A DNA stretch of 64,000 nucleotides from Anastatus disparis (GCA_017163975.1 JAFFSR010000309.1:2428501-2492500), one strand, 5' to 3'. Shown: positions 33,747 through 45,130, counted from the first letter of the stretch. A program made the numbers and translations. The notes: a model not told the origin generated them from the letters alone.

Positions 33747-34692
33747 TCAACTGAAAAATGCAATTCAACTGGAACTGATTGGCAGCAACAATAATGTTAA
33801 AAAAGATTACAAATTAACTAAACAATTAAAATTTGAACATTTCTACGATTATTTAAAATCAAAATTAAGAGCATGTGATTTACTCTACATTATAGATGAG
33901 AAAGAAAGATCAAAGACTGTCGAAGATGAAAAAACCACAGAAAAGGATGGATTTATGGTTCGTGATATTATTATAAATCACATTGATCAAAATTATCACG
34001 CCAAGGTTATGAGCATCAACGATCCAAATTTAATGATCAACAAATTAAAAGAATTAAAACCCTGCGAAACAAATGTAACAACAGGTTCTATAAGAAAACA
34101 ACTATATAGCATGCAATACCATCCTCATAAAGAAAGAGCCGTTGAGTTTTGGGATAGATTCAAGGAGACCGTTCGACGATATGAAAATTTGCCGGATGCT
34201 AGTCAACTTTCAGAAGAAGAAAAACGCGACGCCTTTTATAATGCAGTCATGAGTACGGTGCCTGAAGTTCAGGCTGTACAATTCATGACTAAAAACACAA
34301 CAGGGAAAGGCTTAAGCTACAAACAACTGAAAAACTTCATTATGCAAGCCGTAGCCTCAAAACGTTGTAAAGACAATGACCCTCCAAAGGCAGCTCTTTC
34401 AGTAAGACTAGATCCCAACGTAAGATGTTATGAATGTGGAGTTAGAGGACATTATGAAAGAAATTGTCTGATGAAAGGTAAAAAGAAATGCTATAACTGC
34501 AATCGCTTTGGTGATCATATTACCTCAAATTGCCCAAGAAAAAGACAATATGACAACAACGACTCAAAACACAATAATTTCAATCAATCAAAGAAGAGAA
34601 CTTTCGTAAACAAAGCAAAGACGTCACGAAAGAGACCATATGATGTTAAAAATAAGCATAACAATACAAAAAGAATGAAACTTAATTCATAA
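33727..34692 (+). CDS. gag: Copia Gag capsid and nucleocapsid region
   Basis: A 320-residue frame with the UBN2/retrotran_gag-type layout of copia Gag: LKFEHFYDYLKSKLRACDLL, then RDIIINHIDQNYHAKV and EKRDAFYNAVMSTVP. Two zinc knuckles follow: CYECGVRGHYERNC and CYNCNRFGDHITSNC, both with the CX2CX4HX4C pattern complete. The C-terminus is strongly basic (SKKRTFVNKAKTSRKRPY) and would bind RNA. The frame stops with TAA at 34690, and the same frame goes on into protease. The Gag product assembles into particles that package element RNA. Confidence 0.85.
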   Translation: MMNNSFNQLKNAIQLELIGSNNNVKKDYKLTKQLKFEHFYDYLKSKLRACDLLYIIDEKERSKTVEDEKTTEKDGFMVRDIIINHIDQNYHAKVMSINDPNLMINKLKELKPCETNVTTGSIRKQLYSMQYHPHKERAVEFWDRFKETVRRYENLPDASQLSEEEKRDAFYNAVMSTVPEVQAVQFMTKNTTGKGLSYKQLKNFIMQAVASKRCKDNDPPKAALSVRLDPNVRCYECGVRGHYERNCLMKGKKKCYNCNRFGDHITSNCPRKRQYDNNDSKHNNFNQSKKRTFVNKAKTSRKRPYDVKNKHNNTKRMKLNS

Positions 34693-35142
34693 AAGGAAAA
34701 TCTTAAAATGAAGGGAGGTCAAAAATACGCCAAAAACAAAGAAGAGTATACTGACGACATGAAATCAGGTGAGAGCGATTCTGAATATCAAAGTTTAATA
34801 AATCATGATTTAAAAAGAAGTTTTTATTTAAGTAACCATGGTCACAACGATCAGTTTGTAGATAAAAGTAAGGTCTTAGAAAAATTTTTAGCAGATTCGG
34901 GAGCCACTGAACACTTAACTAAATCCAAAATAATTTTTAAAAGTTTTGACAACTCTAAGAGAGAATTTATTAAATGTGCCAATAAAGATCCATCGACTGT
35001 TTTAAATACTCAAGGTTCAGGTAAAATAGACAGTAAAATAAGAGATGACAGTACTTACGAAATTAAAGATGTGCTGAAGATTTGACAGAAAATCTTCTCT
35101 CTCTTAGAAAGTTTGTTGAGCAAGGACTCAGTATTTATTTAG
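34693..35142 (+). pseudogene. pol: Copia protease region
   Basis: In frame with gag after one stop, the segment 34708-35085 holds the aspartic-protease active site LADSGATEHL (near residue 57) and VLNTQGSGKID. A TGA at 35083 and two compensating frame changes (about 35078 and 35148) interrupt it. In another frame between them the expected TENLLSLRKFVEQGLSIYL can be read. Copia makes Gag and Pol as one chain cut by this protease. Confidence 0.75.
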
Positions 35143-35694
35143 ATGATGATGATTGACATTTTTGATCCTGTGTCAAATGAATCATTTATCACAGGAGTAT
35201 ATAGAGAGCCTTTCTGGGAAATAGAATTGGAAATATTAAAGAATGAAAATAACGCAGGAGAACTTAAAGAATCTTCTAAAAGGATTTATGTAAATATAGC
35301 TGATGCCATTGATTCAAAAGAAATTAAAAATAAACATTTTACAAGGAGTGCAGCATTAAAGGGAACTGATACAAGGTCTCTTTATGATTTAAAAAATTCT
35401 TTTGATACAGAAAATAATTTAGATAAAGAGAATGAATCAGCAAAAGAAGAAAAAACACAAAATATAAAAGAAAGTTTTACAACGATTGAACAAAACAAAA
35501 ATCAAAATGAGATCGAACATGAAAATCTGTTTAGTAATAACCAATACAGACCAGACTTAATGACGACAGTCAAAGATCGAAAACTAAATGATATCGATGA
35601 ATTACCCGAAATGGAATTATCAGAAAAGGAAGTAATGTTTAATTCAATTCACCAGAAGCTTCAATATCAAACAAGGCTATGCTATGGCACGTAA
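35143..35694 (+). pseudogene. pol: Copia protease-integrase linker
   Basis: The frame starts in the conserved stretch IDIFDPVSNESFITGVYREP and then becomes a long acidic, low-complexity linker (KENESAKEEKTQNIKES). It ends at the integrase zinc-finger start, where a frame change separates it from the next block. The counterpart in copy II reads VYDSISNKSFLTEIY. Confidence 0.65.
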
Positions 35695-37106
35695 GGTTAG
35701 GTCATGCATCAGTACCTCATTTAAAAGAATTACAAAGAAAATTGCCTCATCTGAAGAACTTGAAAGATGCCACTTTTGATGAATCTATTCAAGAATGTCA
35801 AGTTTGTATGATTGCAAAAATTAATAGATTACCTTTTAATACCTCAAGAACTCATGCTGAGAAGCCATTACAGATTATACATTCTGATACTATGGAGCCT
35901 ATCACTCCAACAACTTATCTTAAGGGATATCGTTACATATCGGTGTTTATAGACGATTATTCAAGATTGGCTATGGCGTATCCTATGAAGGCAAAAAGTG
36001 AAACAGGTTATTGTTTAGAAACATTTATATAAAGCACTAGAAATTTACTTGCTAAAGATGCAAAGGTGTGCTATTTACGCACCGATCAAGTTACAGAATT
36101 TACCGTAGGATTTAGCATTGAAGTTTTGAATCGATTAGGAGCTGAACTTCAGTTAAGTTGCCCGGATACTCCTCAACACAATGGAGTTGCAGAAAGATTT
36201 AATCAAACTATACAAAAGAAAGTAAGAGCCTATATTTATGATTCAAAACTGCCTGAAAACATGTGGGACTTGGCATTAGGCGCAGCCGTATATGCTTATA
36301 ACAGAACGCCTCATAAATCGAACAATATGATTGCACCTATGCAAAAGTTTGCTCCAAAACATAATTATGACATCAGTCAAATCAAACGTTTTGGTTGTGT
36401 AGCTTACATAAAAGTTCAAAGGAAAACAGGACCAAAATTTCGTTATGAAGATAGAAGAGTGATTTTTATTGGATACACACGAACTGGATATCTTTTCTTA
36501 AAACCAGAGGAATATAAATTTTATGAGAGTGGGGATGTGAAGTTTAACGAAAAACTCGTTTTCGGTGATAAACATAATAAAGATGGTGTAACAGATTGGC
36601 CTAATGATAATGAAGCCATAGATAAAGCAAAATGGTTTATCCAATTCAAGAACGATAAAGAAAAATCTGAAGAAACATCAAAAACGGAGGGAGAGAAGAA
36701 AGAAAAGAGAAAAAGAGGCAGACCAAAGAAAATTAACAACCAGGATATGGAAACAGCTAAGAATCAAAACATCTTAGAAAAGAAAGTTCAGCCAATCATT
36801 GACAACAGTTTTTCAGACATACCCGCCGCCTCAAGCATGGCACAAGTTTTACTAAGCTTTCCAAAAATGAACTATGAAAAATACTACGATCAAAAGGTTA
36901 ATGATGAAGTGTATTATTCTTTACTAGCTAAAATTAACGAATACAGGAAAGCATTGGCATCTTCAGAACGAATGAAGTGGCAAGAAGCTATTAAAGAAGA
37001 ACTAAATGCTATGAAGAGCATCAATGTGTGGGATATTGTCGATAGACCGACGATAACAAAAGATGGTAAGAAACCCAATATTATAAACTTTAGATGGGTT
37101 TTTTAA
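35679..37106 (+). pseudogene. pol: Copia integrase and start of reverse transcriptase
   Basis: The HHCC zinc finger starts at WHVRLGHAS and closes with CQVC. The catalytic acidic residues are in HSDTMEP (35886), LRTDQVTEF (36078) and NGVAERFNQ (36190). The usual Asn-Gly after the second Asp is replaced by Gln-Val, a likely lesion. A TAA at 36030 interrupts the frame between them. A basic linker KRKRGRPKK (36700), AT-hook-like or nuclear-signal-like, is shared with copy II. The last part ([15 protein letters not shown] to INFRWVF) is the N-terminal RT block and is cut by a one-base change in a T run at 37098-37104. Integrase inserts the DNA copy into the host genome. Confidence 0.88.
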
Positions 37107-37689
37107 AGGTAAGAGTGGAGAAGATGGTCAAAGAAAGTATAAAGCTCGATTAGTTATAAGAGGATTTAAAGATAAAAATAATTATGACTTAAGAGAAACA
37201 TATGCCCCTGTATTAAGACTTCCAATAGTGAGAACATTATTAGTTGTGGCAAATAAATATAATTTAGACATTTATCAATTAGATGTAAAAACAGCATTCT
37301 TAAACGGGATCATAAATGAAGAAATCTACATGAAAATTCCAGATGGAGTACAAATAAGCAATGAAATAAAGAGATCTAAGGTATGCAAACTGAAAAAGGC
37401 ACTCTACGGTCTGAAAATAAGTTCAAAGAAGTGGCATGAACGATTTTCTGAAGTAGCTCAAAGAATAGGAATGATATCAGATGACAATGATCCTTGTCTA
37501 TTTATCTGGAGAAATGGAAAACATATGGCCATACTATTACTTTATGTAGACGACATCCTTCTCACGGGCAACGATCATAAGAAAATGAATGATATAAAAT
37601 CCAAACTCAAAGAGGAATTTTCAATGAAAGATTAAGGTGAACCTAAAGAATTTTTAGGAATTAATATCATTCAAAAACGTGAGAGTACC
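37107..37689 (+). pseudogene. pol: Copia reverse transcriptase
   Basis: Conserved RT_RVT_2 blocks in order: QRKYKARLVIRGF, YAPVLRLPIVRTLL, QLDVKTAFLNG, KLKKALYGLK, and the catalytic LLYVDDILLTGND (37540). One TAA (37633) interrupts it in the KD-GEPKEFLGI block. The catalytic Asp residues in DVKTAF and YVDD are intact. It copies element RNA into DNA inside particles. Confidence 0.9.
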
Positions 37690-38520
37690 TTGATAGAACT
37701 CAGTCAACAAAAATATATAGACAAAATGCTTAAGAGATTCAAATTCGAAGAGATGTATCCGCAAAGAACTCCTTTCGTAGCCACACAGGTTATGAATAGA
37801 GAGAGAAGAGACAGAGAAGATGAACATTCGGAAACCGAAACGGCCGTTTCCGTACCTTACAGAGAAGCTATTGGTTCACTGTTGTACTTAGCTAATGCAA
37901 CACGACCTGATATTTCTTATGCAACAAATCTACTAAGCAGACATCAATCGAATCCTACTATGAATGAATGGAAAATGACGAAAAGAGTTTTCAGATATTT
38001 GAAGGGTACGAAACAGTTAACTCTTTGCTATCGTGCAAATGGAAATGATTTACAAGCATTTGCTGATGCAAGTTTTGCCGATTGTAAAAATTCTTCAACT
38101 ACTTGTGGATATGTTATTCAGTTATTTGGTGATGCGATTACTTGGCGTACACACAAGCAATCTTATGTGGCTTTGTCTACTTGTCAATCTGAGTATGTCG
38201 CTATGTGTGAAACTTGTCAAAAACTAATTGCGTTAAACAAATCAATAACCGTAATGCTAGATAAGTCTTTTCATCCTATGAAATTATGGTGTGATAACAA
38301 GGCTGCAGGTGCAAGTGCAAAGATAACTGGTGGAAATAAACTCCGGCACATGACGGAAGTAAGAGAGCATTATGTAAAAGAATGCGTTAAAAGAGATCTA
38401 GTCAAGGTGTGTTGGATTTCCTTAAAGGAACAAATAGCTGATATTTTTACTAAGCCTTTATCCTTCAGTGTACACAAGAATTTAACTGATAAAATTCTAA
38501 ACAGAATTAAAGATGTGTAA
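37690..38520 (+). pseudogene. pol: Copia RT thumb and RNase H
   Basis: An open 276-codon frame in line with the RT frame. It has SQQKYIDKMLKRF and GSLLYLANATRPDISYA, then the RNase H core with acidic residues in FADASFADCK, CQSEYVA and LWCDNKAA. It ends with the copia C-terminal signature IADIFTKPLS. Its own frame is unbroken, but it depends on upstream translation. Confidence 0.9.
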
Positions 38521-38640
38521 AGAGTGATTGACTTGATCACAATAACCAAAGACGTGTAAAGAGTGATTGACTTGTAAAGACTGATTTACAATGACTAAAG
38601 ATGTGTAAAGAGTAATTTAATTTATTTATTTATTTGTTTC
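38517..38640 (+). repeat. Short direct repeats in copia 3' untranslated region
   Basis: GTGTAAAGAGTGATTGACTTG occurs as near copies at 38515, 38556 and, partly, 38600. The AAAGAGTG core is the same as in the LTRs. Confidence 0.75.
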
Positions 38641-38910
38641 AGAAAATAAAAACAAGTAATATTGAAAACGTGGATTAAGAAGATGGGCAGATTCAAGAAA
38701 AAGCAACATTACAGCTCAAAATCAAATAGACAAATAAAATTCCTTTTAATCTTGTTTTAAAATTAAAGTTAAGAATAAATTTTTGTTATATAAATGTCAA
38801 CAGTATTTTGTAATTTTATATGCAATGTATACGTCAAAATATATTTTAAAGTTTCATGTTAATTAAAAAATAAATAAATGAATAAATAAAAAAAAACAAA
38901 GGAGCATGGT

Positions 38911-38920
38911 CGAGAGGGAG
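38911..38920 (+). other. Copia polypurine tract
   Basis: GAGAGGGAG directly before the 3' LTR start TGTTAG. It would prime second-strand synthesis. Confidence 0.75.
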
Positions 38921-39212
38921 TGTTAGAATATAAGTGCGCCCATGCACCCATGTAATGTTTGTATATATGTATAATATAAAGCATCTTGGTCTCTCCTCCT
39001 CTCCTCGTCTCCAAACTTGACCATAGTCGTATCTTTGTCTTAGCTTTAGTATTAGTCTTTGCCGTGCGCTTTATTAGAAAGCTTTCCCTTTTTCTTAAAG
39101 AGTGTTAACGACTGTTCTCACATATAAAGAGTGTTCATATAATTTCACACATATTAAAGAGTGTTAAAATTCTAATCTTGTTGTTATATTTTATTAAACC
39201 ATATCACCAGCA
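38921..39212 (+). repeat. Copia 3' LTR
   Basis: The same sequence as the 5' LTR apart from about 11 substitutions and one deleted base. It is followed by the target duplication ATATT. Confidence 0.93.
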
Positions 39213-39217
39213 ATATT

Positions 39218-39976
39218 ATTTATCAATACTATTTTTATTTGTTTTATTAAGAATTAAAAAAATTTTTATTGTCATGTTCTATCATCTCGTCAACGTTAAT
39301 TAATTGCAACACCCAATTTATTTTAAACACTTTTCGACATTAAATTTTTACACTTCTAATTCAGAATTCGATAATTTTACCATGTTTACAAGCTTTGATT
39401 ATTTTTCATTTTTTTATTCTCTACATGCACCTAATCAAGCACTTAATTTTTACACGTTATATTGTTTTCTTTGCCCTTATTTTTATGCACTTTATTCTCA
39501 ATTTTCATATATTCCGATTATGCGTTTTACTTTGCTTTAAACATTCTGTTTTTCGCACTTAACAATGTTAAATTTTTAATTTTTGTTTGCATACGATTTT
39601 AAATCATTGCAATCTTCAATTTTTAATTCACTTTTATTTTACACATTTTATATTATTATATAATTTTTTTTAGACTTTAAACTTATTTTATTCGCACAAA
39701 TGAAATTTTATTATACATGTATTAGCCTTTTAATCACTTTAACCTATTAAATTCATGGCTACACCATTACAGATAGAGCCAAACTAACAGTTGGAAGTTA
39801 CACGTGATTTTTGTTTAATTTTTTAATTGTTAATTAAAAAATTGTTTAAACAAATTATTGCAAAATTGAGTTCTTGCTAAATCTAATGGCGGCAATCGAT
39901 TGTACAGGAAAACTTACATAGAAAATATATATAACAATATGTCAAAATATCAATTGTTTATTGGTAATATTTTAAT
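39218..39976. other. AT-rich spacer
   Basis: No protein or RNA features are supported. The 78-codon frame at 39304-39540 is Phe/Tyr-rich and reads like T-rich noise. Confidence 0.45.
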
Positions 39977-40313
39977 AAACAAATTTGCATATCTGTACCC
40001 TGGCTCTGCCGATGGCTAAACAATGCCGAATACCAAAAAACCAATTGTGGGATGTGTGTCATGGCTAAAAGTAAAAGTTTTTCATGAAAAAACATTGTTG
40101 AAATAGTTTGTTTATTAAATAATTTGTCAGCGAACAAATTTGAATAATTTGTTTATTAAACAATTTGTTAATGAAAAAATTATTTCAACAATGTTTTTTC
40201 ATGAAAAACTTTAACTTTTATCCATGGCATACATTCTACCATTAGTTTTTCGGTATCCCGCATTGTTTAGCCATGGGCAGAGTCAGGATACAGACATGCT
40301 AATTTGTTTACTG
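39977..40313. mobile_element. Palindromic element of about 335 bp
   Basis: The left arm (AACAAATTTGCATATCTG, then GGCTAAACAATGCCG and TTTTTCATGAAAAAACATTG) is mirrored on the right by CAATGTTTTTTCATGAAAAA, CGCATTGTTTAGCCATG and CAGACATGCTAATTTGTT. The centre at about 40120-40160 repeats GTTTATTAAA(C/T)AATTTGT. It is a non-coding foldback or MITE copy of unknown family. Confidence 0.7.
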
Positions 40314-41489
40314 AATTATATGTTTTTTGCTCGTACTCTATTCGGGCGCCAATTTGTCAGTACCCGGGCGATGCCAAATCGGGTCCGTCACGATTTTATG
40401 ACTATTTTTTTTAATTTAACCGTTGTATGCAAATAAAACTGAACAAAATTCATGTATAATAACATTTATTGATTGCACAGAGCATTGATATTTTGAGTTT
40501 AAGACTGTGACCTGGTAAAGTGAAATAAACCCGGTGAATTTACTAGATTTATTCTATCTAGCATTTACGCTGAAGTTAGGTGTCTGAATATTAAAGCATC
40601 TTACCCTTGGATTTCACATTCTAATATCTGAGACAATAATCAATAACTAGCTTAAACAAAAGGTATACACCAAAATAAAAAAATAGAGAAATAAAGAATA
40701 AAAAATATACAACTTAACTGACAGTGGCACTGCTCCTTGTTCTCATGACTGCAGCTTACCTCTTTAATTATAATTAATTATGAAAATGTGGAATCCCTGA
40801 CGATTTTGCGTGTCATTCTCACTTAAACTTCACCAAAACCCATGTTTTTAATTGAACTGAAAAATCAGCCAAATCAGAAACAAAAGCCTTATGCCCCATT
40901 TAATATTATAATATGTACCCCTTTAGACTAAAAATCAATTTAAGATCGTTTGCAAATTAAAATTAAATTACAGCAAAAAGTTAAGGTTTTATTGCAGGGT
41001 AAACTGGAGGTCGTCGGGCCTACCAGCTGCCTTGTTACTTGCTCGTCGCGAAAAATGTGCTCGCCACTCTCTCTTCAAGACGCTTTTTTTTTAAGCCTTG
41101 AGGGGAGAGAGTAGGTTTGTTTCACCTATCTTCAAAGTAACTAGCAGGGGGGGGGGGAGGAGGAAATTGGTTCGCGCGCTCTCTCTCTATCTCATTGCTT
41201 GAAGATATTACCCTCTTTTCATCTACTCCCTCTCTCAACCTCGACCCTGCACTGTCTGACTTAGTGTCCGCCTATTTTAAATATTGAGATACTAAATCTG
41301 AAAAAAGGAATTTTGTAGTGGCGATCTAAAGGCCTTATCTCTCTTTAGATAGACAATGACCTTATTCATCAACTTTAAATGTTGTATGAGAGTTATTATG
41401 TCTAAGATGAATTTTAAAATAATAAAAAAATGAATTAGTTAATATTGTCACTTAACTAATTATTTATTTTATTTACTGTAATTTTTTAG
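40314..41489. other. Intergenic or intronic sequence with a GC-richer pyrimidine/CpG patch
   Basis: No open frame is credible. The part at 41000-41280 is GC-richer, with CT runs, a G11 tract (41147) and GCGCGC. It could be a promoter or part of the intron before the candidate exon at 41490. Confidence 0.35.
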
Positions 41490-41718
41490 CTTCTTCACTC
41501 GTTAGATGAAGATGACCGAAGTGTTCCAGAATCTCCAATTCTATTTAAGGAAAAAGATATTATAAAAGACTTAGCTTCCCAGTCATCACCTATACGACAT
41601 TCATCATTGCCGGCTGTTGGTACTGTACCTGTTAGCGCAAGTCCAAACACTAATTCGAGATTTATTACAAAAAGTGGAGGGCCAAATGGACAATTAAAAA
41701 ATTCACCTGTTAAGGTTA
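41490..41718 (+). CDS. Candidate internal exon of an unidentified host gene
   Basis: A T-rich tract ending TTTTTTAG at 41482-41489 is followed by 75 open codons: LLHSLDEDDRSVPESPILF, KEKDIIKDLASQSSPIRHSS, then a Ser/Pro/Gly-rich part to LKNSPVK. AAG/GTTATT at 41718 is a weak donor, after which the frame turns into AT-rich intron-like sequence. Codon content is balanced, unlike the noise frames nearby, and the peptide looks like a disordered regulatory segment. I do not recognise the protein. There is no neighbouring exon in the window that I can link to it. Confidence 0.4.
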
Positions 41719-42424
41719 TTATTTACTATTTTGACCATATTATCATTTATTTCTTATTTTATGTAAAAGTTAAACTTGAGATAAAGATAACACATATTTT
41801 GCTATTAGAAAAATAACAATTTAAATTAATTTATTGTAAAACTCAAATAAAAGAAAAGATTTAGGATATATATTTTTTAGAGAATAGTAAGAAAATTGCA
41901 TACTTCATTCGTTAATTCATTATTCAGTTAAAAACTGATTTTTTTCAATAGGGTGAAAAAATTAAAAAAAAATGTTTTCTCCGATTTTAGTTTGGATTGA
42001 ATATTTATATTTTTGTCTCAAAAATAAACAACTATTTTATTAAAAACTTTTTTGTATGATGCGTATTTTTTTAGATAATGACTATCGAAAAAAATCTTTT
42101 TTTTTCAAATGACCATAACTCTTGTGAAATCGATCATAAATATTCGTTCTATAGCTCATTTTAAAGGAGACTCCTTAAGTTTTTATCTTTATTTTGTTCT
42201 TTTATGATTTGACAGTTTTCGGAAAAATGGCAAGCATTTGAATAGGGGCAAAAAAAGAACATTTTTTAGTTCGTTTTTTACTCATAAAACATGTGTTTTT
42301 CATTCTTTTTGCTCAACTTAGCTCAAATTAAAGGTTTTTAAACACTTTTTAAGATCCTGTTAGAATTTTTTAGTTACGACTATTTTTTGCTGAACTGCAA
42401 AACTTTAAAGTTTTATCGATTTTC
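41719..42424. other. AT-rich sequence, possibly intronic
   Basis: No coding features. The latter half (41990-42424) has the style of a degenerate palindromic-element arm, ending in the Tc1-like terminus below. Confidence 0.35.
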
Positions 42425-42460
42425 ATACTGGGTGAGCAAAAGTGACTGGTAGTGTGTATG
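42425..42460 (+). mobile_element. Tc1-like terminus remnant
   Basis: GGGTGAGCAAAAGTGACTGG followed by TAGTGTGTATG resembles the right end of the 6750-7810 element (GGGTAGGCAAAAGC, then GACTGGTAGTGTA). The left partner was not found, so this is one end only. Confidence 0.5.
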
Positions 42461-42534
42461 TATATTGGTAGTAGCAATAACCACTAGTGCAACAATCACA
42501 AAGGCTCAGCAGGAAAGATGAAAGTAAACTCAGT

Positions 42535-43150
42535 GACTGAAATGTTGTCTCGACCTCAAGTAATAAATGAAGTGAAATATATTAATTACGTAGGTGACGG
42601 TGACAGCAAGATGTTTGAAGCTATATTAAAAAAAATTCAGATATGCTAAAAAAGGAGTGCATAGATCACACTCAAAAAAGCATGGGTACACGTTTGAGAA
42701 ATTTGGTAAAAAAAACTAAAGGTTTAAGCGGTTGAGGAAAATTAGCTGGTAAATTGATTGACAAATTATCAATGTACTACGGCCTCGCAATCATACGTCA
42801 CTATAATTCTATTCAAAATATAAAGAAAGCTATTTGGGCAACGTTATACTATAGAATTTCAACTGACGAGAAGCCTCAACACCACTTTTGCCCAGAAGCT
42901 GAGAAGTCATGGTGCTTTTGGCAATCAACGAAAGCAATTTCCGGAGATTTACAAAATTATAAACATGAAACGCCTATGCCAATTGAAGTATTTGGAGCTG
43001 TGAAGCCAATTTACGAAGAATTGAGTAGAGATAAACTTCTCATGCGTTGCTCAGGTAGATATACACAAAACTCCAACAAAAAATTCAATTCGCTTGTATG
43101 GTTCATGGTTCCTAAGAACATTTTTAGTGGCAAAATGGTCACGGTGAGTC
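42535..43150 (+). pseudogene. Mutator-like transposase fragment
   Basis: Plus-strand pieces read YVGDGDSKMFEAI, then (after a frame break near 42650) HTQKSMGTRLRNLVKK, and, after a TGA at 42733, GKLAGKLIDKLSMYYGLAI, AIWATLYYRISTDEKPQHHF, SWCFWQSTKAI and TQNSNKKFNSLVWFMVPK. The run GDGDS, HxQKxxGTRLR, KLxxYYG, H-x-CP-SWC and TQNxNExFN is one I associate with Mutator-like transposase domains in animal genomes. The Asp in GDGDS would be catalytic. At least two lesions and missing ends make it inactive. The later gap-free frame covers 42754-43248. Confidence 0.65.
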
Positions 43151-45130
43151 TGAAGCGGGTTCACACCTTAAATTTTCCGAGGAGTTTTCATTTGTATATG
43201 GTTATTTCTCCATGTAAATACCAAATTTATTCTCTCTATCGAATCTAATTTGAAGATACATATAAGAAAAAAACCTGAGCGTTGAATAATAGTTTTAAGC
43301 TTGATTTAATATCATTTTAATTAGATTACCACTGAATCAGTTTTTCACAGTAAGGAGATACGTTAAAACAACTGAAAATGTAACTTCGTCTTCTCCAGGT
43401 AAATAACAATTTGTACTTCGTGAATTATCACTGATTCATATAAACTGTTAGGTTTTGGTGTAACTTAGTTAACTAAAAGTCAAATAAAGCATAATTAAAA
43501 GTACAAAAATAATGTCGACGGAGTTTGAATGAAAAATTTAATTTCTCTTGAATAAGGTTTTTCTTCAACGTTTCATATTATTTATGTCAGTCGAAAGTTT
43601 ATATTTCTTTGTTACTTTCAACTAATGAAACATAGGCAATTTAATGCCTGTATATTAAAAATATAATCAAAAATTTTGAGAAAAATTGCGTATTTTTAGT
43701 ACATGTAACTCCGTCGACACCTGTTTTTTACGAATGCAGCAATCCGTAGAATAATATCAGTTAAAAATTCAATGTAAATCTATGCTTTTTAATATAGAAA
43801 TGCACGGAGTATGTAAATTAAATTTTTCGTAAAAGTTTTCAAGTATTTATAATAAACTGCCTTCTTAAGTAAAAATTTAACATTTCGATGAAAAATAAAT
43901 TTTTTCTATCAATAGATCCGATAAAAAAATAGCCTATTAAATGAATAAAAAAAAAGTTGTATCAAATTTTTCGCTAAAAAATGAGGAAATAAAGATTACT
44001 TAAGTATTGAAAAATTAAAAATTGGATCGAACAAAATTGATATTATTTAACTTTATCACTTTTATTTATTTTACACTTATGTAAGTTTTTACTTAACACG
44101 GCAGTAAAAATGTAACTCCGTCGACAATACAAGGTTCAAATATTATTAACCACAAATTTTCATATACTTTCAGGTTGTAACTTTATGATCCGTTGACTTT
44201 TTAATCGCTAATTTCAATGTAGCTTTTGTAGGGACCCTTAGAAAGTATAAAAAGTAATCTCCCCTATTTGTAATCATATATAAAATTTTTTTTTAACGTT
44301 GTAGAGATACAGGATAGATTAATTAATACTTCTGAAACATCAAAAAATATTTTTTTTCATCCGTACATACGTTTTAGCAGAATAGTTGAAAAAAAAATAT
44401 TTTCTTTGAAACTCTGTTATTATAAAGAAAAATGTATATTTTTTCATAAATAAAAAGCATTAATAATAAAAACTGTTATATTTGAATCTTACGAAAATAT
44501 AAGCTATTCCTATTACACGGAAATATTGTTATTATATGTTTACTTCGCTGAAAAATTGCTTTGTTGATCGTAGAATACATTTTTGTTTACGTGTAAACAT
44601 CATTTCACTTATGAAAGCTAAGTTACCTTTTCTACAATAATTCCCCTGGCTCTAAACATTTAACTGTCACATATGATACAAGCGTATGTTCAAATACGTA
44701 ATAGACGTTTAAGAAAGTAGTAATGTACAATTAAAAAAGTTTGTATAGCAGTGAATGTTGGAGACCGTTTACTCGGTAAAAATTTCATTCAAATTATCAG
44801 GTAATCTTCCCTGGCATATAATTCCCCTGCCTTTTTTAGATGCATTCACGAAATTTTAATTAAATAATAAAGTCAACAATTTTATTCATGAATTTCATAC
44901 CATGAAGTGTTAAATTATTTGTACACTTGAAATTTAATACATATTATACTGCTTATAATTTTTATATATTCAAAATTGAATATGTATATTTTTGTGGAGA
45001 ATTTCCGAGTAAGCACACTCTCAAATCTTTTTGTGAACAATCACTGTAGTCATATTTACATACTGCACTATATACTATGTATATACTACAAATAAATAAA
45101 GCGAAATCAAAGGTTGCATCGTAGTATTCA
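43151..45130. other. AT-rich sequence with repeated GTCGACGGAGTT motif
   Basis: No genes are recognised. GTCGACGGAGTT (43512) occurs inverted as AACTCCGTCGAC at 43709 and 44115. With related GTAACTTCGTC at 43380 these may be ends of small inverted-repeat elements, for example 43512-43720. Confidence 0.45.

Larger units (their letters stand above)
31574..39212 (+). mobile_element. Ty1/copia retrotransposon, nearly complete (copy I)
   Basis: A 7.6-kb element with all structural parts: two LTRs (293 and 292 bp), the 5-bp target duplication ATATT at 31569-31573 and 39213-39217, a primer-binding site, gag with zinc knuckles, protease, integrase, reverse transcriptase and RNase H in copia order, and a polypurine tract. 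The LTRs differ by about 11 substitutions and one single-base indel by hand count, roughly 4%. The coding part carries about eight stops or frameshifts, so it cannot move by its own proteins now. It sits outside element V copy 2, about 520 bp away. Confidence 0.93.

Noticed and set aside
36521..36739. Minus-strand frame in the copia integrase tail
   Set aside because: Shadow of the acidic and basic linker of the plus-strand pol gene.
31574..39212. Endogenous virus with an envelope gene
   Set aside because: Gene order (integrase before RT) and the lack of any frame between RNase H and the 3' LTR fit a copia retrotransposon without envelope.
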